Below, in pieces: positions 39,434 to 50,703 of a stretch of DNA of 64,000 bases. The stretch covers positions 21,046,720-21,110,719 of the forward strand of contig OZ038385.1 in the NCBI GenBank assembly GCA_964036045.1, written 5' to 3'. Position 1 is the stretch's first letter. Each line of letters opens with the position of its first letter. Source of the stretch: Eutreptiella sp. 'Long Island Sound 2002' (lineage: Eukaryota; Euglenozoa; Euglenophyceae; Eutreptiales; Eutreptiaceae). The translations under genes were made by a program, and so were the position numbers. Under the pieces are notes generated by a model, which did no database searches, was not told the origin of the DNA, and saw only the letters and a program-made list of their open reading frames with translations.

Positions 39434-42400
39434 ATACAGGAAACACACACACGGACACACGCACACAGACACACACACACACACACACACAATCACAGCC
39501 AATGCAGCCCTCCAGCTGCACTCTGAGGGGCATAGCAGGGCACCATCCATGGATGACTGGGCACCTCTCCCAATGCACCCCCCAAATCAAGATCCTGCTG
39601 GTTGGGCTTGATCTGTGCCATGCGTACCAGTGGCGACGTGTGCTGTCTGAGGCTTGATTTCGGACATGGGGTAGCATTGTTCATGGAATTACTGGACAGA
39701 TTTACAACTGTGCATAAACCCTTTGCAGGCTTCTAAAGCCAGAGGTGTGCACATAGCATCGTTCTGAACTATGCAGGAACAGTATCATGATTTTTAGTAA
39801 TGACATAGGAACAATGCAAAGGATCTGGGAACTACTAAACAGCAACGGACACGCACTCCGCACGTGAGCGCTGCCATGGGAGGGACAGGCACACAGGAGG
39901 TTGATCATGCAGCACCCCGTCATGGGGGCTGCAAACAATGAATACCACAAACACCACACAAAGAGAAAGCAGGGGCCACAAACAACCTATGAACAAGCAG
40001 GGTACAAAAAACAATGTCAGAACGATGTCAAAAGTTCGAGGAGCAGTGTAGGAATGATGTGGCCTTGGACTAGGAATGATGTTACGTGCTCCTCGGAGCA
40101 CCAGCGGGCACCATGCCTCTAATCCTCAATTGTTGACAAACATTGGCACAAACCAACCAACGATCGAATGATCAATGCCACATGGGTGTCAGGCATGGTG
40201 AACACCACACAATCCAATCAATGCATACCCGAGATGGCTGGTTCAATCTGAGGGACGGGACCTCATGCTGCAACACGCCCTCCTGGATGACCCACTGCAT
40301 TCCCAGGGGAAGTGTACATAAAAGGTATCCAACTGTGGAACAACAAATGCTGGAACATGCAGATGCATCGACACACAGGTTTGAATTGGAATTGCTCCCA
40401 GGGTCAAAACAATACGAAGACCCTTTTCACCAGAAGTGGAAAGCACAATGTGGAACATGAAACTCTTCTTAATGGGTCACCAGGGTGTCAAAACGCAGAC
40501 GGACCCAACACCATGACATCAGCTGGCAGCCCGTCTGAAGCCCTGCCTAATCAATCAATCAATCAATCACACATCCGTGGGTGAAGCCCATCTGCAGCAA
40601 TGACGGGGGCCTCTGCCCAATCACACGCGCAAGAGTCCCTATGCCAAACTTTTCAATGCGCACTTGTTCCAACACCTAAGTACCAATTCCCAATCCCTGG
40701 TAAGGGGGAGATTTTAGTCCATCCTCATCTCTGTTTAAGGTCTATGTGTTGTTCCTCATCATCCACCCTCTCACCTACAATCAGGCTGTGGATAATATTG
40801 CAATTTCCAGGATTTTTTCGTATGTTTTGCATTTGGGGAATATTTTTCTTCATCAGGCGGTTGCATACTCCCCCCCCTCGAGTTTCCAGTTGGTTGTAAA
40901 GCGGAAGGTTGGGGGCTGTTACAGTTTGTTTCACATTGCGGCAGAGTCTTTCAATTTGTTTGGGTGTGGCAGGTTTGTTGCAAGCTGTTGTTCAGGGTTG
41001 TTCACGGGCCGGGTTGCTGTGTGGTTCACAGTTCAACCTGGGCGGATTTGCAACATTTGCCACTGTCAGTGTGCGAACCTGCACCCTGAGAATCATCAGA
41101 ACCCACTCCAAGGTGTCCGCAGGCATGCTGCCATGTCATTAAAATGCACCATGAGGTGCACAGTGCATTGTCCAAATGCACATTGTGTATGCGAAGGAGG
41201 GCACCCTTACCGTGCACAAGATTGTAACGGTAACCAGCACCACAGCATACTGTGCACTGTGCCCTGTTCTCCTTCAGTGCCACTTTGGGACTCGGGGGCA
41301 TAAATATGGTCAAAACTGGGTCCTGGTCCAGAATATTGTTGGAGAAATATCATTTTCACCCTTTTTTTCCCCTTTGTTCCCGCCACAATGGGCTTTTCAA
41401 TGCATTCTAGGACTTCACACGAACACAAACATGCCAGATGTGGGCAATCATGGCCCGAATATAGTAAGCCATTCTCGCCATGTCCGGAGAATTGTTGCAA
41501 CAATTCACTCTTCACCTTTTGGTGACAAAGCATGCACTAAAGGGGGCAATCATGGTCGAACCAAAAAAGCGAGCCTTGTCCCACTTCCCGCATGTGGAAC
41601 CGGAGGGCAGCGTGCCTTGTGCAGAGTGTGGAGTCTGTGCAGAGTGCACAATTGTACCGTGATCAAAACATGCAGTATGGAATGTGCGGTGCTCTTCCAC
41701 TGAATTATCCAATAGGTAGAGCATTGTATTGCGACACCAAAACAACAGGAAACCGTGGGCATCCACTGCCAAGTGTGGCACAGGCAGTACCACCATGAAC
41801 ACAAGCTACACTACTGCAAAATACGCAAGCACACCTGGCCAAAGGTAACGTGTTGCACCCGTTACCAAATCTGTGGGCCGATGCTCTGACGAAGTGGAAA
41901 AAACGCAGCATGGAGGACTAGTTGTATAAGACAACCCCGTACACACCACAATGTTTTCAGTCAGGAGAACAGTTGAAGCGTGGCCAACTCTCAAAGCTCT
42001 GAGAGTTGGTGCACTGGCTCGAAGGTACCCAGAACAGGTGCTGTTGCTGACGTACAGGACAGCACTTGATCGTACTCCTTGTTATGACCAATCCATAAAG
42101 GATTCCCACAGGGTCCGGGAGGATATCCTGTTGCTCCATCATGGCTGCCAATTTTGTGGGAGTATTCTTGCTGTTTGGGAGTGGTGAGGTTGCGTCACAC
42201 CCTCTTGCTGCCTTTCCATCAAAGGCAAGATGTGAGTCTCTCTGGTAACGGGGGTCCGTGCATCTCCGCACATACATCGCACCTCACTACTTGCCCTCGT
42301 TGCCACCTTCCCTTGCATCCGGCCCACTGCATATGTCCCACAACCATGGACTCCACACTCGGCATTTTCTCACAGTTGCTTGTTTCTCTTCGCTGCCCGC

Positions 42401-42547
42401 ACGTCGTTTGTTGGCATGGTGCATGTGCAAACCTGCTGGTGGCGTGCCCTATTGCCTACCCTGGTCAACCATCACTTTTGACAACTCACCCAATCCACAA
42501 AATGCCTGCAGGCCGCCTGAAGAAGAAACAGAAACCCAAATGCATAC
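38917..42547. other. Presumed intron or intergenic stretch
   Basis: No exon supported. It holds a CA microsatellite (39401-39491) and an AATC repeat (40548-40569). Confidence 0.45.
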
Positions 42548-42689
42548 CAGTCAGCGATGGAGCAATTGCATATAATGAGACGAAGAAGCACAGGGAAGCT
42601 ACTGTGCCTTGAGCCTGCGAGATCCTCCTGTGAAGCAGCCCTTTCCGTAGGGCAAAGACCACAGGAATCAACAAAAGGTTGGCAGTTAC
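42548..42689 (-). CDS. Probable exon of an unidentified membrane protein
   Basis: 142 bp, preceded by a T-rich tract and TTTTGCAG and followed by donor GTATGC. It encodes VTANLLLIPVVFALRKGLL, HRRISQAQ and a second hydrophobic run VASLCFFVSLYAIAPSLT, which suggests two membrane helices joined by a basic loop. Same strand as the exon-like segments at 38.8, 46.2, 47.8 and 50.6 kb. Whether they form one gene is inference. Confidence 0.45.
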
Positions 42690-43943
42690 CTGCAAAACCA
42701 ATGACGAGTGCTGAGCCCAGCAAACCATGCCCCAATCCACACTGGCTCAGTTCCGGTGGGCGCACAAAGCGCACAAAGCACATGAGAGTAGGGGCAAAGG
42801 GGGTGGCTCACTACCACCGATGTGGGAAATGCAACACATGACCAGGATTCCGGATCACCAAGGGGTACCCATCGCTGGTGCGCCAGGCATTTTGCTATTG
42901 ATTTGTTGGATCATGGAGGGGGGCAGTGCAATTTTGTGGATTTGGAATGTTTGTCCCACTGCAGACAATCATAGCAGACTGTCCCCCTGACCTCCACACC
43001 CCTGCATCCACTGGCAGTGGCCAACGCTGGCAGAGGCTTCACATGCGGTCATTGAATTCTAGAGGGTGCTCTCCACCCCACCTGATAGAGGAATGGTAAC
43101 AGTGCGCCCAGAGAGTTCCGCATCACCAAATGCTGTACATCAGTGGCGCGGTTCAAAACACAATGCCTACGCTGCTGCTAGTGGAGTGTGCTCCCTGTAG
43201 CAAGGGGGGCAGGGGCTTGAAAGGGAAATCATAAACCAGCCAGAGCATGTCTTTGCAGGCCGTGCTGGGGGTCTGGGACCACTATGCAAATGATGGCGTT
43301 TGGCACTGATGATGGCAGGACTCACAGTCAGCTGAACCCAGGCTTTCAAATTCATGGGACGTCTGCTGTCCACACAAGGGCAAACTCCGCATGGGCCCTT
43401 CCACAGGATAGGAGGCACCCTGCAAGCCTACCCGTGTGCATTTATACAGCAGATCAACAACTCCAGCCATGCAAGCTGGCCATGGCAGTTCATTTGGTGA
43501 AGCCTGCGACTCATCAGACCTCTGGCATTTTCTTTCTGCTTGAACAAACACAAATTGCTTGGGATCAACCATATTTCTGAATGGATGTCCGAAGTACTTC
43601 TATCCTCTACCCGAGGAAAAGGACCTCGGGTTGCTGCGCACGCCGGTCAGGGCCAATTGGGGCATACTTTGATGCTGTCTGAGACACGGTCACTCTCGCC
43701 TGCATACAACCGGCCCACAGTAGCCAAAGCATCCCATACGCCAATGGAAAACAGGTATGATTGAGGGTACAAATCTTCTCCTGCAACCACAGAAACATGT
43801 GCATACGTGACAGCTGCAGGAGTAGTGGGGAGAAATACGATTTAAATCTGGGCAGCAACCAAATCGAACGGCAAATGCAAATGTGCATCCACATGCAGAC
43901 AACGTGGGGTTGCGGCATCCATGACAACGGCATCCCCATGGAG
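42690..43943. other. Non-coding stretch, no gene seen
   Basis: I see no coding frame with splice context and no clear repeat apart from the MITE that follows. Confidence 0.45.
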
Positions 43944-44266
43944 CAGGGCGGTCCTTAACGGGAAAAAAAAACTGTTCTGGAACATGGTTTTTTCAAAAAC
44001 GACCGCGTGTAGCTCATATGTTCAACCATGGTTGGTGGCGATTGGCGGTTGGTGGGGATTGCCGGTTGGCGGTTCGCGGCGGTTAGTGGCGGTTCGCGGC
44101 GGTTGGCGGCAGTTGGCAGTTGGTGATGGGTGGTTGGTGGCGGTTGGCAGCGGTTGAAGTTTGGCGGTTGGTCGCGGTTGGCGGTGGTTGGCCGTTGGCG
44201 GCGGTTGGCGGTTAGCGGTTGGTGGTCCTTAACAAAAAAAAAATCTGGTCCTTAAGGACCGCCCTG
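43944..44266. mobile_element. hAT-type MITE with CGGTTGG-repeat interior (323 bp)
   Basis: Perfect 15-bp terminal inverted repeats CAGGGCGGTCCTTAA flanked by a perfect 8-bp direct repeat CCATGGAG (43936-43943 and 44267-44274). An 8-bp duplication with CAGGG ends is the signature of hAT elements. There is no transposase. 44033-44222 is a run of CGGTTGG-like heptamers. Confidence 0.85.
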
Positions 44267-46181
44267 CCATGGAGGGTCGGTGGCACCTCCTCAGCTTATG
44301 GCAGGACTCCAATCAACTATGCCAAAGGCCCCTTTGCATCAATATGGTCAGGTTGCAAAAGCCCCTTGGAGGGGGGGGGGAGGCGGGTTGGCATGACGCC
44401 TGCATGCCTTGCTGTCTAAAGCTGGCAGCATCACTGGCCTCTTGCCACCTACCCTTGTCGTCTCCTTGAACCCTTACCCTCTGTAGGCAGCGGTGCCCAT
44501 TGGCCTTTCACCACCTAGAGCCCTTGATCTACCAGTCTTGCCCATCCTTACCTCCCTAAACTCCTTTCCTTTCCCTTGGTAGGTTGTGCCAACGGAGCCT
44601 GCAGACTGTTCCTGTTTCACTGCTCTGTGTTGGGTCCACACAGAGAGGGGGAACGGCCCCCTCTGGGGCCCTTGCCATTGGCCAGGTGTGTCCAGGCAAA
44701 TGCCCCATAACAGCGGTGGAGCAACCCTCTCCAACTGCAGCTGTTGGGCCCTGATTTTTCGACTTGCGGGGTCACCTGACAGGGCAACATAACAACCTTC
44801 AACCTGCCCTTTCCCGTGCTCAGTCCTTCATGTCGCGAGCGCATCATGTTTCCCCCCAACCCCCACCCCATCCCCCTATGTCCATACCGTGTGTCTATCC
44901 CCTTGCGTGGCACCTGCGCCAACTGGGTTGGTGGGTGGGGATTGCTGTTGCAGCGGGGGTTTTTCCACTTGCTTCTGCTGGCCCACATATCGTAGCTTGT
45001 GCCAGGAGAAAATTCCTCATGAAACTGGTGCTGTTACTTTGGCTTGGCTTGGCGGGGGCTAATTGAAAGGGACAACTGAAATGAACGAACACAGCAGACA
45101 AAAAGCAGCGGGTACAGAATCAAATGCAAAGACATTAGGCAACACATTTCGTAGTGCGAAGACAGTGTACCTTTAATTCTCTTAAATCAGGGCCATCCGC
45201 CGCTTTAATTTGGCCGGGGGGGGGGTCCCATCTCACGGTAACCTCCCCCCCCCTTGATGAACTGTTTTGAGATGGGGCGGCTTCGGTGGACACCGGAAAA
45301 TTTTTGGCCACCAATGCCATTGCTGTATTAAAATATTGTTACTTCCTAGACATCTGTGAATGGACGTTGTCATTTTTGGGACGCTTCATAATTCATGGCA
45401 GAAGCAAAGACAACACAACATCCCACCCTGCCATCATAAGCCAAATGTGGAACAATAATTCACCGGTGTGCAAAACGAGCCATAGGCAGTGGGTCTTTAT
45501 CTGAAATTGCAAAAGAGATGAACCAAGGAAAATTGTGATCCTGCAATACCCAGAATTGCAACTGTCCCCATGACCCTCCGTGTCCCTGACACTAATGAAA
45601 ATTCAATTTGCATGCAACATTGCTAGCTATACAACCACCACCACCATGAAAACCCAGTTCAGCCATTGCCGTGCCTTAAAACATCTGCAGTCCCTTCTCC
45701 CATCCCATGCCAACCCCCCCCCCCCCCACAAATGAAAGCCCGCCCCCATAACATTTTTGGGATGGGAACCCCCCCCCCCCCCCCGGCCAAAGTAAAATGG
45801 CGGATGCCCCAGAGCTGGTTGGGCCACCAAAGAGACACTCACTCTGAAAAACCATGTATGTGTGTAAATGCAATCAAAGCAATATGAAAAGATTCCCCAC
45901 CGTTCGTCCACAGACAATGGGGAAAAGTATTTTTGGTGGGTGAGAGTAGCCCCTTGGATTTAGTGGAGCTCGGGTGGTGTTGGCACAACAGGGTGCATGC
46001 ATACACAAGCCCATCTCACGTCCACACAGACATCAGACATGCAAGAGAAACATGCCTGCAACCAAATCAAAATTGCACATTGAAACAACGTAGCGCCACA
46101 CTCCTGCAAGCAGAGGCACACAGTGGCAGCTAACCCATTATTTGTTAGTGCCCACTTGGACACCTTTTTATAATTACATAC
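44267..46181. other. Non-coding stretch with part of a dispersed repeat
   Basis: 44363-44518 is the second copy of the repeat at 31333-31495. C runs occur at about 45714-45727 and 45770-45784. No gene seen. Confidence 0.45.
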
Positions 46182-46323
46182 CTAGGCAACTGTGCTGTCG
46201 CAATATCACCAACAAACTTACCCTTCCAGGAGGGGCCATTGAGAAACGCAAGTAAGTGAGCTACCACATTTTCGGCCCAGCCTTGTGAAAATAGTAACTC
46301 GAAGGGGCAACCAAAAAAATCAA
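46182..46323 (-). CDS. Possible exon, function unknown
   Basis: Open from an AG (GCTTTGCCAG) to a good donor (GTATGTAAT). It encodes FELLFSQGWAENVVAHLLAF followed by NGPSWKGKF. Splice phases do not join it directly to the 42548-42689 exon, so at least one exon between them would be missing if they share a gene. A GTAAGT inside it is an alternative donor. Confidence 0.3.
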
Positions 46324-47743
46324 CTGGCAAAGCGGTGGCACACACTCTCCACAAACGTCTATACTGTCGGTATCACCGAATCAACCACTGCTGCGACTAC
46401 CAAAAAAAACCGACGTTCCAGTCGTCATAGAAAACAACGCTCAAACTAACAGTACTTCTGTGCCTGTAGGGAGGCCAACCTGGTTTCCTTGAATGAGGAC
46501 CTGAGACTTCCTTGAATGAGGACCTGGGACCTCACTGGTGGTCAGGGGCCATCTGCAAGGGAAGACAATTCAGCACCCACCAGCCGCCATAAAAAAAGAA
46601 CATCAGTCTTGCCATCCACTCTCCACCTTCCACCAACCTGACCCAGCTCAGACACAGCAGTGAGAGGTCATGTGGCACACTGTATTATCCTATTTGGACG
46701 GCGCCCATTCCAATGGCAGTCCTCAATGCAACCCTAAACCAGCACACAGCTCAGCGAAATCGTCCTACAGCACACATCATCAACATCCGATGTGATTCAG
46801 AGGAGTTAGAACCACACCCAAGATGAAAACAGCAATCCAACCATGCTCTTTGGTAGGCAAAGGACGCTCTGGGGTGCGCACATAGTGGAACTCACAACAT
46901 GAGAGGGAAAAAAAAAAGTGTTCTAGCCCCTGGCCACCTTGGGGCTGACCAGTTCAACTGTTGCAAGACATTGTAGACTGTGCTACAAATCCTTCCTCTG
47001 GAGGCCGTGCTTTTACCACGCCCTCACAGACTGTTTTCAGCCTGTTTTCAGGACAATCATCCTGAAAGTCCAGGACAATTGCCAGTGTGTCATATAGGCG
47101 TCTCCGATCAGGGCCGTTCTTCTTCCACAGTCGTTCAATCATCAAATGATTGCAAATGGGTGTTCAATGAGGCGTCTCTCACACCGTGGTTCCATGGGGT
47201 TGTCCATTCTGAGGTGAAAATGAGCCGCTTTTCAGCCTGTTTTCCGGACATTGCCGGCCTTGGGCATGCGGTCTTTGAATGGGTGCAAGGCCCCGATTGT
47301 GCATGTTTGGGTAGCAGCCCTGGAGATGTCACCAACAACCCTCAACCAGCAATGTTCAGCTGGGATGCAAAGCCACACACTCCGCCCATCCTGACGCGTC
47401 CATGAAGCAGGCAAAAAGCAAACCGAAGATACACGCCTGCCCAATCGCCGGGATCAGGCAAAAGAAATACGACTCCACTGTCTCCGGTGTACCATTCATA
47501 TAGGTTTTACTTGAAGCGAACAAGACGGCAAAGCCTGTGACCTACAAAGAAAGGAGATACAACGAGCGGACACAGGTCATGGTGCTCTGACTATGCCACA
47601 CTCGGTATTGGCACAAAGGACTATCAATCCTGGCCAATACAACTTCACCCTTTCTTTTTTTCCTCTGACTTATGTGTGCCTCATAAGTGCTGGGTCAGAC
47701 GGACCGGTTCTGTGTGGCAGATAAAGTACAACATATATTATCA
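46324..47743. other. Stretch without a supported gene
   Basis: A minus-strand frame at 46954-47145 (MIERLWKKNGPDRRRLYDTL...) reads like protein and may be an exon or a transposon remnant. I found no family and no clear splice sites. The rest shows nothing. Confidence 0.35.
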
Positions 47744-47873
47744 CGTGTGGAGACTCCACAGGCCATCGGGGATGGTGGGACATATATTTGAAGCTTGAAG
47801 TCTGTCACCAGCGGATGCAGACTAATGTAATACTGCCACGCCATGAAGGCCTCCCACAAAGATTGGTGCTGTA
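47744..47873 (-). CDS. Possible exon, function unknown
   Basis: Preceded by an excellent acceptor (TTTCTTGTTTCTCAG). It encodes QHQSLWEAFMAWQYYIS, then HPLVTDFKLQIYVPPSP. The donor is uncertain (a GTGATA follows CTCCACAC). It needs phase 1 at its start, so it does not join directly to the exon at 50467-50703. Confidence 0.3.
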
Positions 47874-49179
47874 CTGAGAAACAAGAAACATATGGAAAGA
47901 AAGTCGTGTGAGATATGGAGTATCCTGCGTGAGTAGGAGATGTAATATCTGAATAGTACAGCAAGGAATCAGATGTTCCCTCCCTAGCTATCAGCATCAC
48001 GCCCTTTTCCCTTTCACTGGTTTGCATAGTGTCATGTTGGTCTGTTTGGTTCTTTTGACTCCCCTCTGGGGGTTCAACCTGTCTACAAAAAGAGTAGAAA
48101 AGGTCTTGCTTGCACTCTCAATGAACTTGGATGCACAACTGAATCTGTTGGCGCCATGCTCTCATGCACACCGCTGTGTATGTCTGTGTTGTGGCTGCGG
48201 CTATGTGTTTGTATATGGTCTCAAGCAGCTTTGCGTGCCCCTCGACCCATAACCATATTTGGCGCAGCATCCGTTTACTGCGTGTGCTGGAACATCATCT
48301 GCTCAGGCATGGGGCCTTTAACCACCGCAGTAAAAAGGCAGTGTTTGCTGTTGGTGTATCTAAAGTATAAGTGGAACCAACGTTTGACGAATCGCAGCAT
48401 GTTTCGATGCACACATCCCTCATAGTGTTGGTCTTGTAGCAGTGTTGGCATAGCCTCACTGTGCCTCCAGAAAGTGGGAGAGCCTGCACACATTGCTCAT
48501 GTGTGCAAGCGGAGGGGATTGATGGTTGGTTCTGATTGACTGAATGCCCCTGCCATAGGCACTGTCAGCCATTAGTCCATGAGTGCAATCATCCGGTAAT
48601 TAGGGCTGACCGATGGCGCCTCTCACATGCAGTACAACATGGATTGCTTACAAACAGTGTAACATCTAGACAAGACCATGTCGCTCTCTAGGCAAGTCAT
48701 GGATCCCCTGTGCCTCCCTCCTATGCGTTGCTGCGTGTGCTCGGTCGGTGTCAACTCTAGTCTTGCTGTCTACGCCACTTTATAACTTGAGGCAGGTGTC
48801 TGTGGACGTTGTGTACGTGATTGTGCTCTTACGATGTCGTGGGTTGGAGCTGACATGTGTGGAGAAAGAAACCGTGGTGCCTGGTGTTGATATGGAGGGT
48901 GCTCTTGAGTCCATGGACTGAGCTTGTGAGCGTGGAGATAATCGAGAGATCAAGCACCCGTAGTGCTTCTTCTGGGTCCAACGACATCAACTCTGCCTCA
49001 CATGATTGTGTGATGGGTGTGGTGTGGGTGGATCGTATGTGTGCGTGGTGTCCAAGGACAAATCGAAAAATCCAGCTGTCTGGTTGGATTTGAGGACAAA
49101 ATCATCCTCATGCTCTGTCTGTTGAATACCCTCTTGGGGTGGATGGGATTTAGAACAAAGGTGCGAAATTGAGGGGGTT
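47874..49179. other. Stretch without a supported gene
   Basis: Nothing convincing. It may include the 3' part of the LINE fossil described next. Confidence 0.35.
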
Positions 49180-50400
49180 CTTCATGTGACCTGCCTCCGC
49201 CGGGTCGTTGGCTTTTTCATTTCCATTGATGCCTTGATGCAAGGGTAGGTGAGGTACCACTCTAGGAGCATTGTGTATGTGTCAATGTGATGCAGAAGTG
49301 CATCCCACAGCTGTGCTTATGCCACTGTGCCGGCTGCTGTCACCCAGCCCCTGGCTTTCCATTTTCTGGCCCACCTGGTTGCACCATTAAAACCCACTCT
49401 GAGTGTGTTAGGATCGTAAGATTGGTACTGGGCTACAAGGAAAGAAGTGCGATGACTGCCAGCAATATTGCTCCCTGGTTTGTCTGACTGAGCGAGGGCG
49501 GCACATATTGTGAAAGCTCAACTGGTGCTCAATGTAAATACCATAGCCACCAATGTATCCCATCTGCATATCAAACTTGGATGACCCGTCTGTGTACGCA
49601 ATAGTGATGTCCCTTTCGGACAGTGTGTGTATGACGCACAGTGCTCGGTGTGTGGCCACCTCCTTTCTAACGGCTCTTCTTTTTGGCTCTAGCCTCTGCT
49701 GCCGATCTGTGTGGAAGAAAGTTCCGGTTGTTTAATTTGGCAATGGTGGCATTTTCCCTGTGGCATAGCTTGTGTGTGCAAACGGTGTGGAGCAGCCCGG
49801 CCATCACGTGCGGAGGAACAAGAGTATTGAGTGTCTGTTGCCAAGACGCCAAAAGAGAGTGCAACCGCTAGAGGAAACAGAGCCACGTGTCGTGGTGTTG
49901 ATGTTGCTTGCAGATTTGGGGTGCTTGCCAGTTGGCAAGTACCGACGACCATGCAGCAATCCTGGCGTGTGCGATAGGGAGGAAGTGGTGGCCAGCTAAC
50001 CTGGAGGGGTAACGTTCGGTGTCTGTGCCAAAATGGCTCGTGTTGTGGAGGCGTTTCCATGGGGACGGAAACACTGGTGGAAGCCACTGTGCGTGGAAGC
50101 CACTGGAACCAAAATGCGTGGAGGTGGTATCGTCTGGGTTGACCCGTGGAAGCTGTCCTAAGCTTGCGCCAGGCAAGGCGGTGGATGGACTTGTAGGTGT
50201 GGAGCAGCTGCCCGATGAGGTGGGGTGTTAGTTGTGACAGCCTGTGTATTCCTTGTCTGATTAGTTTAGGGCAGTAAATCCCACCAAGGCGGACTATCAC
50301 TGGGCCACCGTTCCCCAAGGCGTAGCCGTTGCGCCCTGGATGAGGGTGAGGCCTGCGCTGGGCCCCAGGTTGAGGCCTGGGCCTACATCTCATAATAGGT
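49180..50400 (-). pseudogene. LINE fossil: end of RT region and RNase H domain
   Basis: Minus-strand fragments in changing frames. First comes GGIYCPKLIRQGIHRLSQLT with a following HRLAWRKL (about 50140-50330), which resembles the region after RT in LINEs. Then RNase H in order: IAYTDGSSK...GGYGIYI (about 49560-49620), QTNQGAILLAVIALL (E to I at the second catalytic site), and HQGINGNEKAND (49210-49239). At least three frame changes and stops separate them. It is a decayed copy, clearly older than the LINE at 1-6756. Confidence 0.7.
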
Positions 50401-50466
50401 ATCATCCTGCAACCCCCCCCCCCAAAACAGAATGCGAGCAAGACATGTACCCAGGCATCAGCATAC

Positions 50467-50703
50467 CAAAAGGGCACTTAAGATAAACATGGATATGGAG
50501 CCCAGGGACATCCTCAAAAAGAAGTACTTGGACACATTGGGTTTGATCATGGGCTGGATCAGTTCATCATCCTGCAGTCGACGCTCACCTGTCAGACTGA
50601 GGCGCAAGCTGGCTGTCAGTGAGGCCACCTGCTCCACACTGGAGGACACCCCATTGCTTGGGGTTGTCGCAAGAGGGGCACATTCATCTGCTTGGTCATC
50701 CAT
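50467..50703 (-). CDS. Probable first exon of an unidentified membrane protein
   Basis: 79 codons from an ATG (MDDQADECAPL) with an in-frame stop two codons upstream, so this is probably the initiating exon. It ends exactly at donor GTATGC, the donor type also used at 42548. A Ser/Thr-rich hydrophilic N-terminus is followed by DDELIQPMIKPNVSKYFF and a hydrophobic helix SLGSISMFILSALL. This would suit a cytosolic N-terminus before a first membrane span. Family not recognised. Confidence 0.45.

Noticed and set aside
39401-39491. Possible structured array
   Set aside because: A plain CA microsatellite.
41650-41740. D-arm-like sequences near TAGAGCATTG and on the opposite strand
   Set aside because: No T-arm or acceptor stem at the right spacing, so no tRNA gene or SINE is supported.
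49689-50477. 262-codon frame as an intact gene
   Set aside because: Only its first part resembles LINE protein, and related motifs continue in other frames, so it is part of a fossil.
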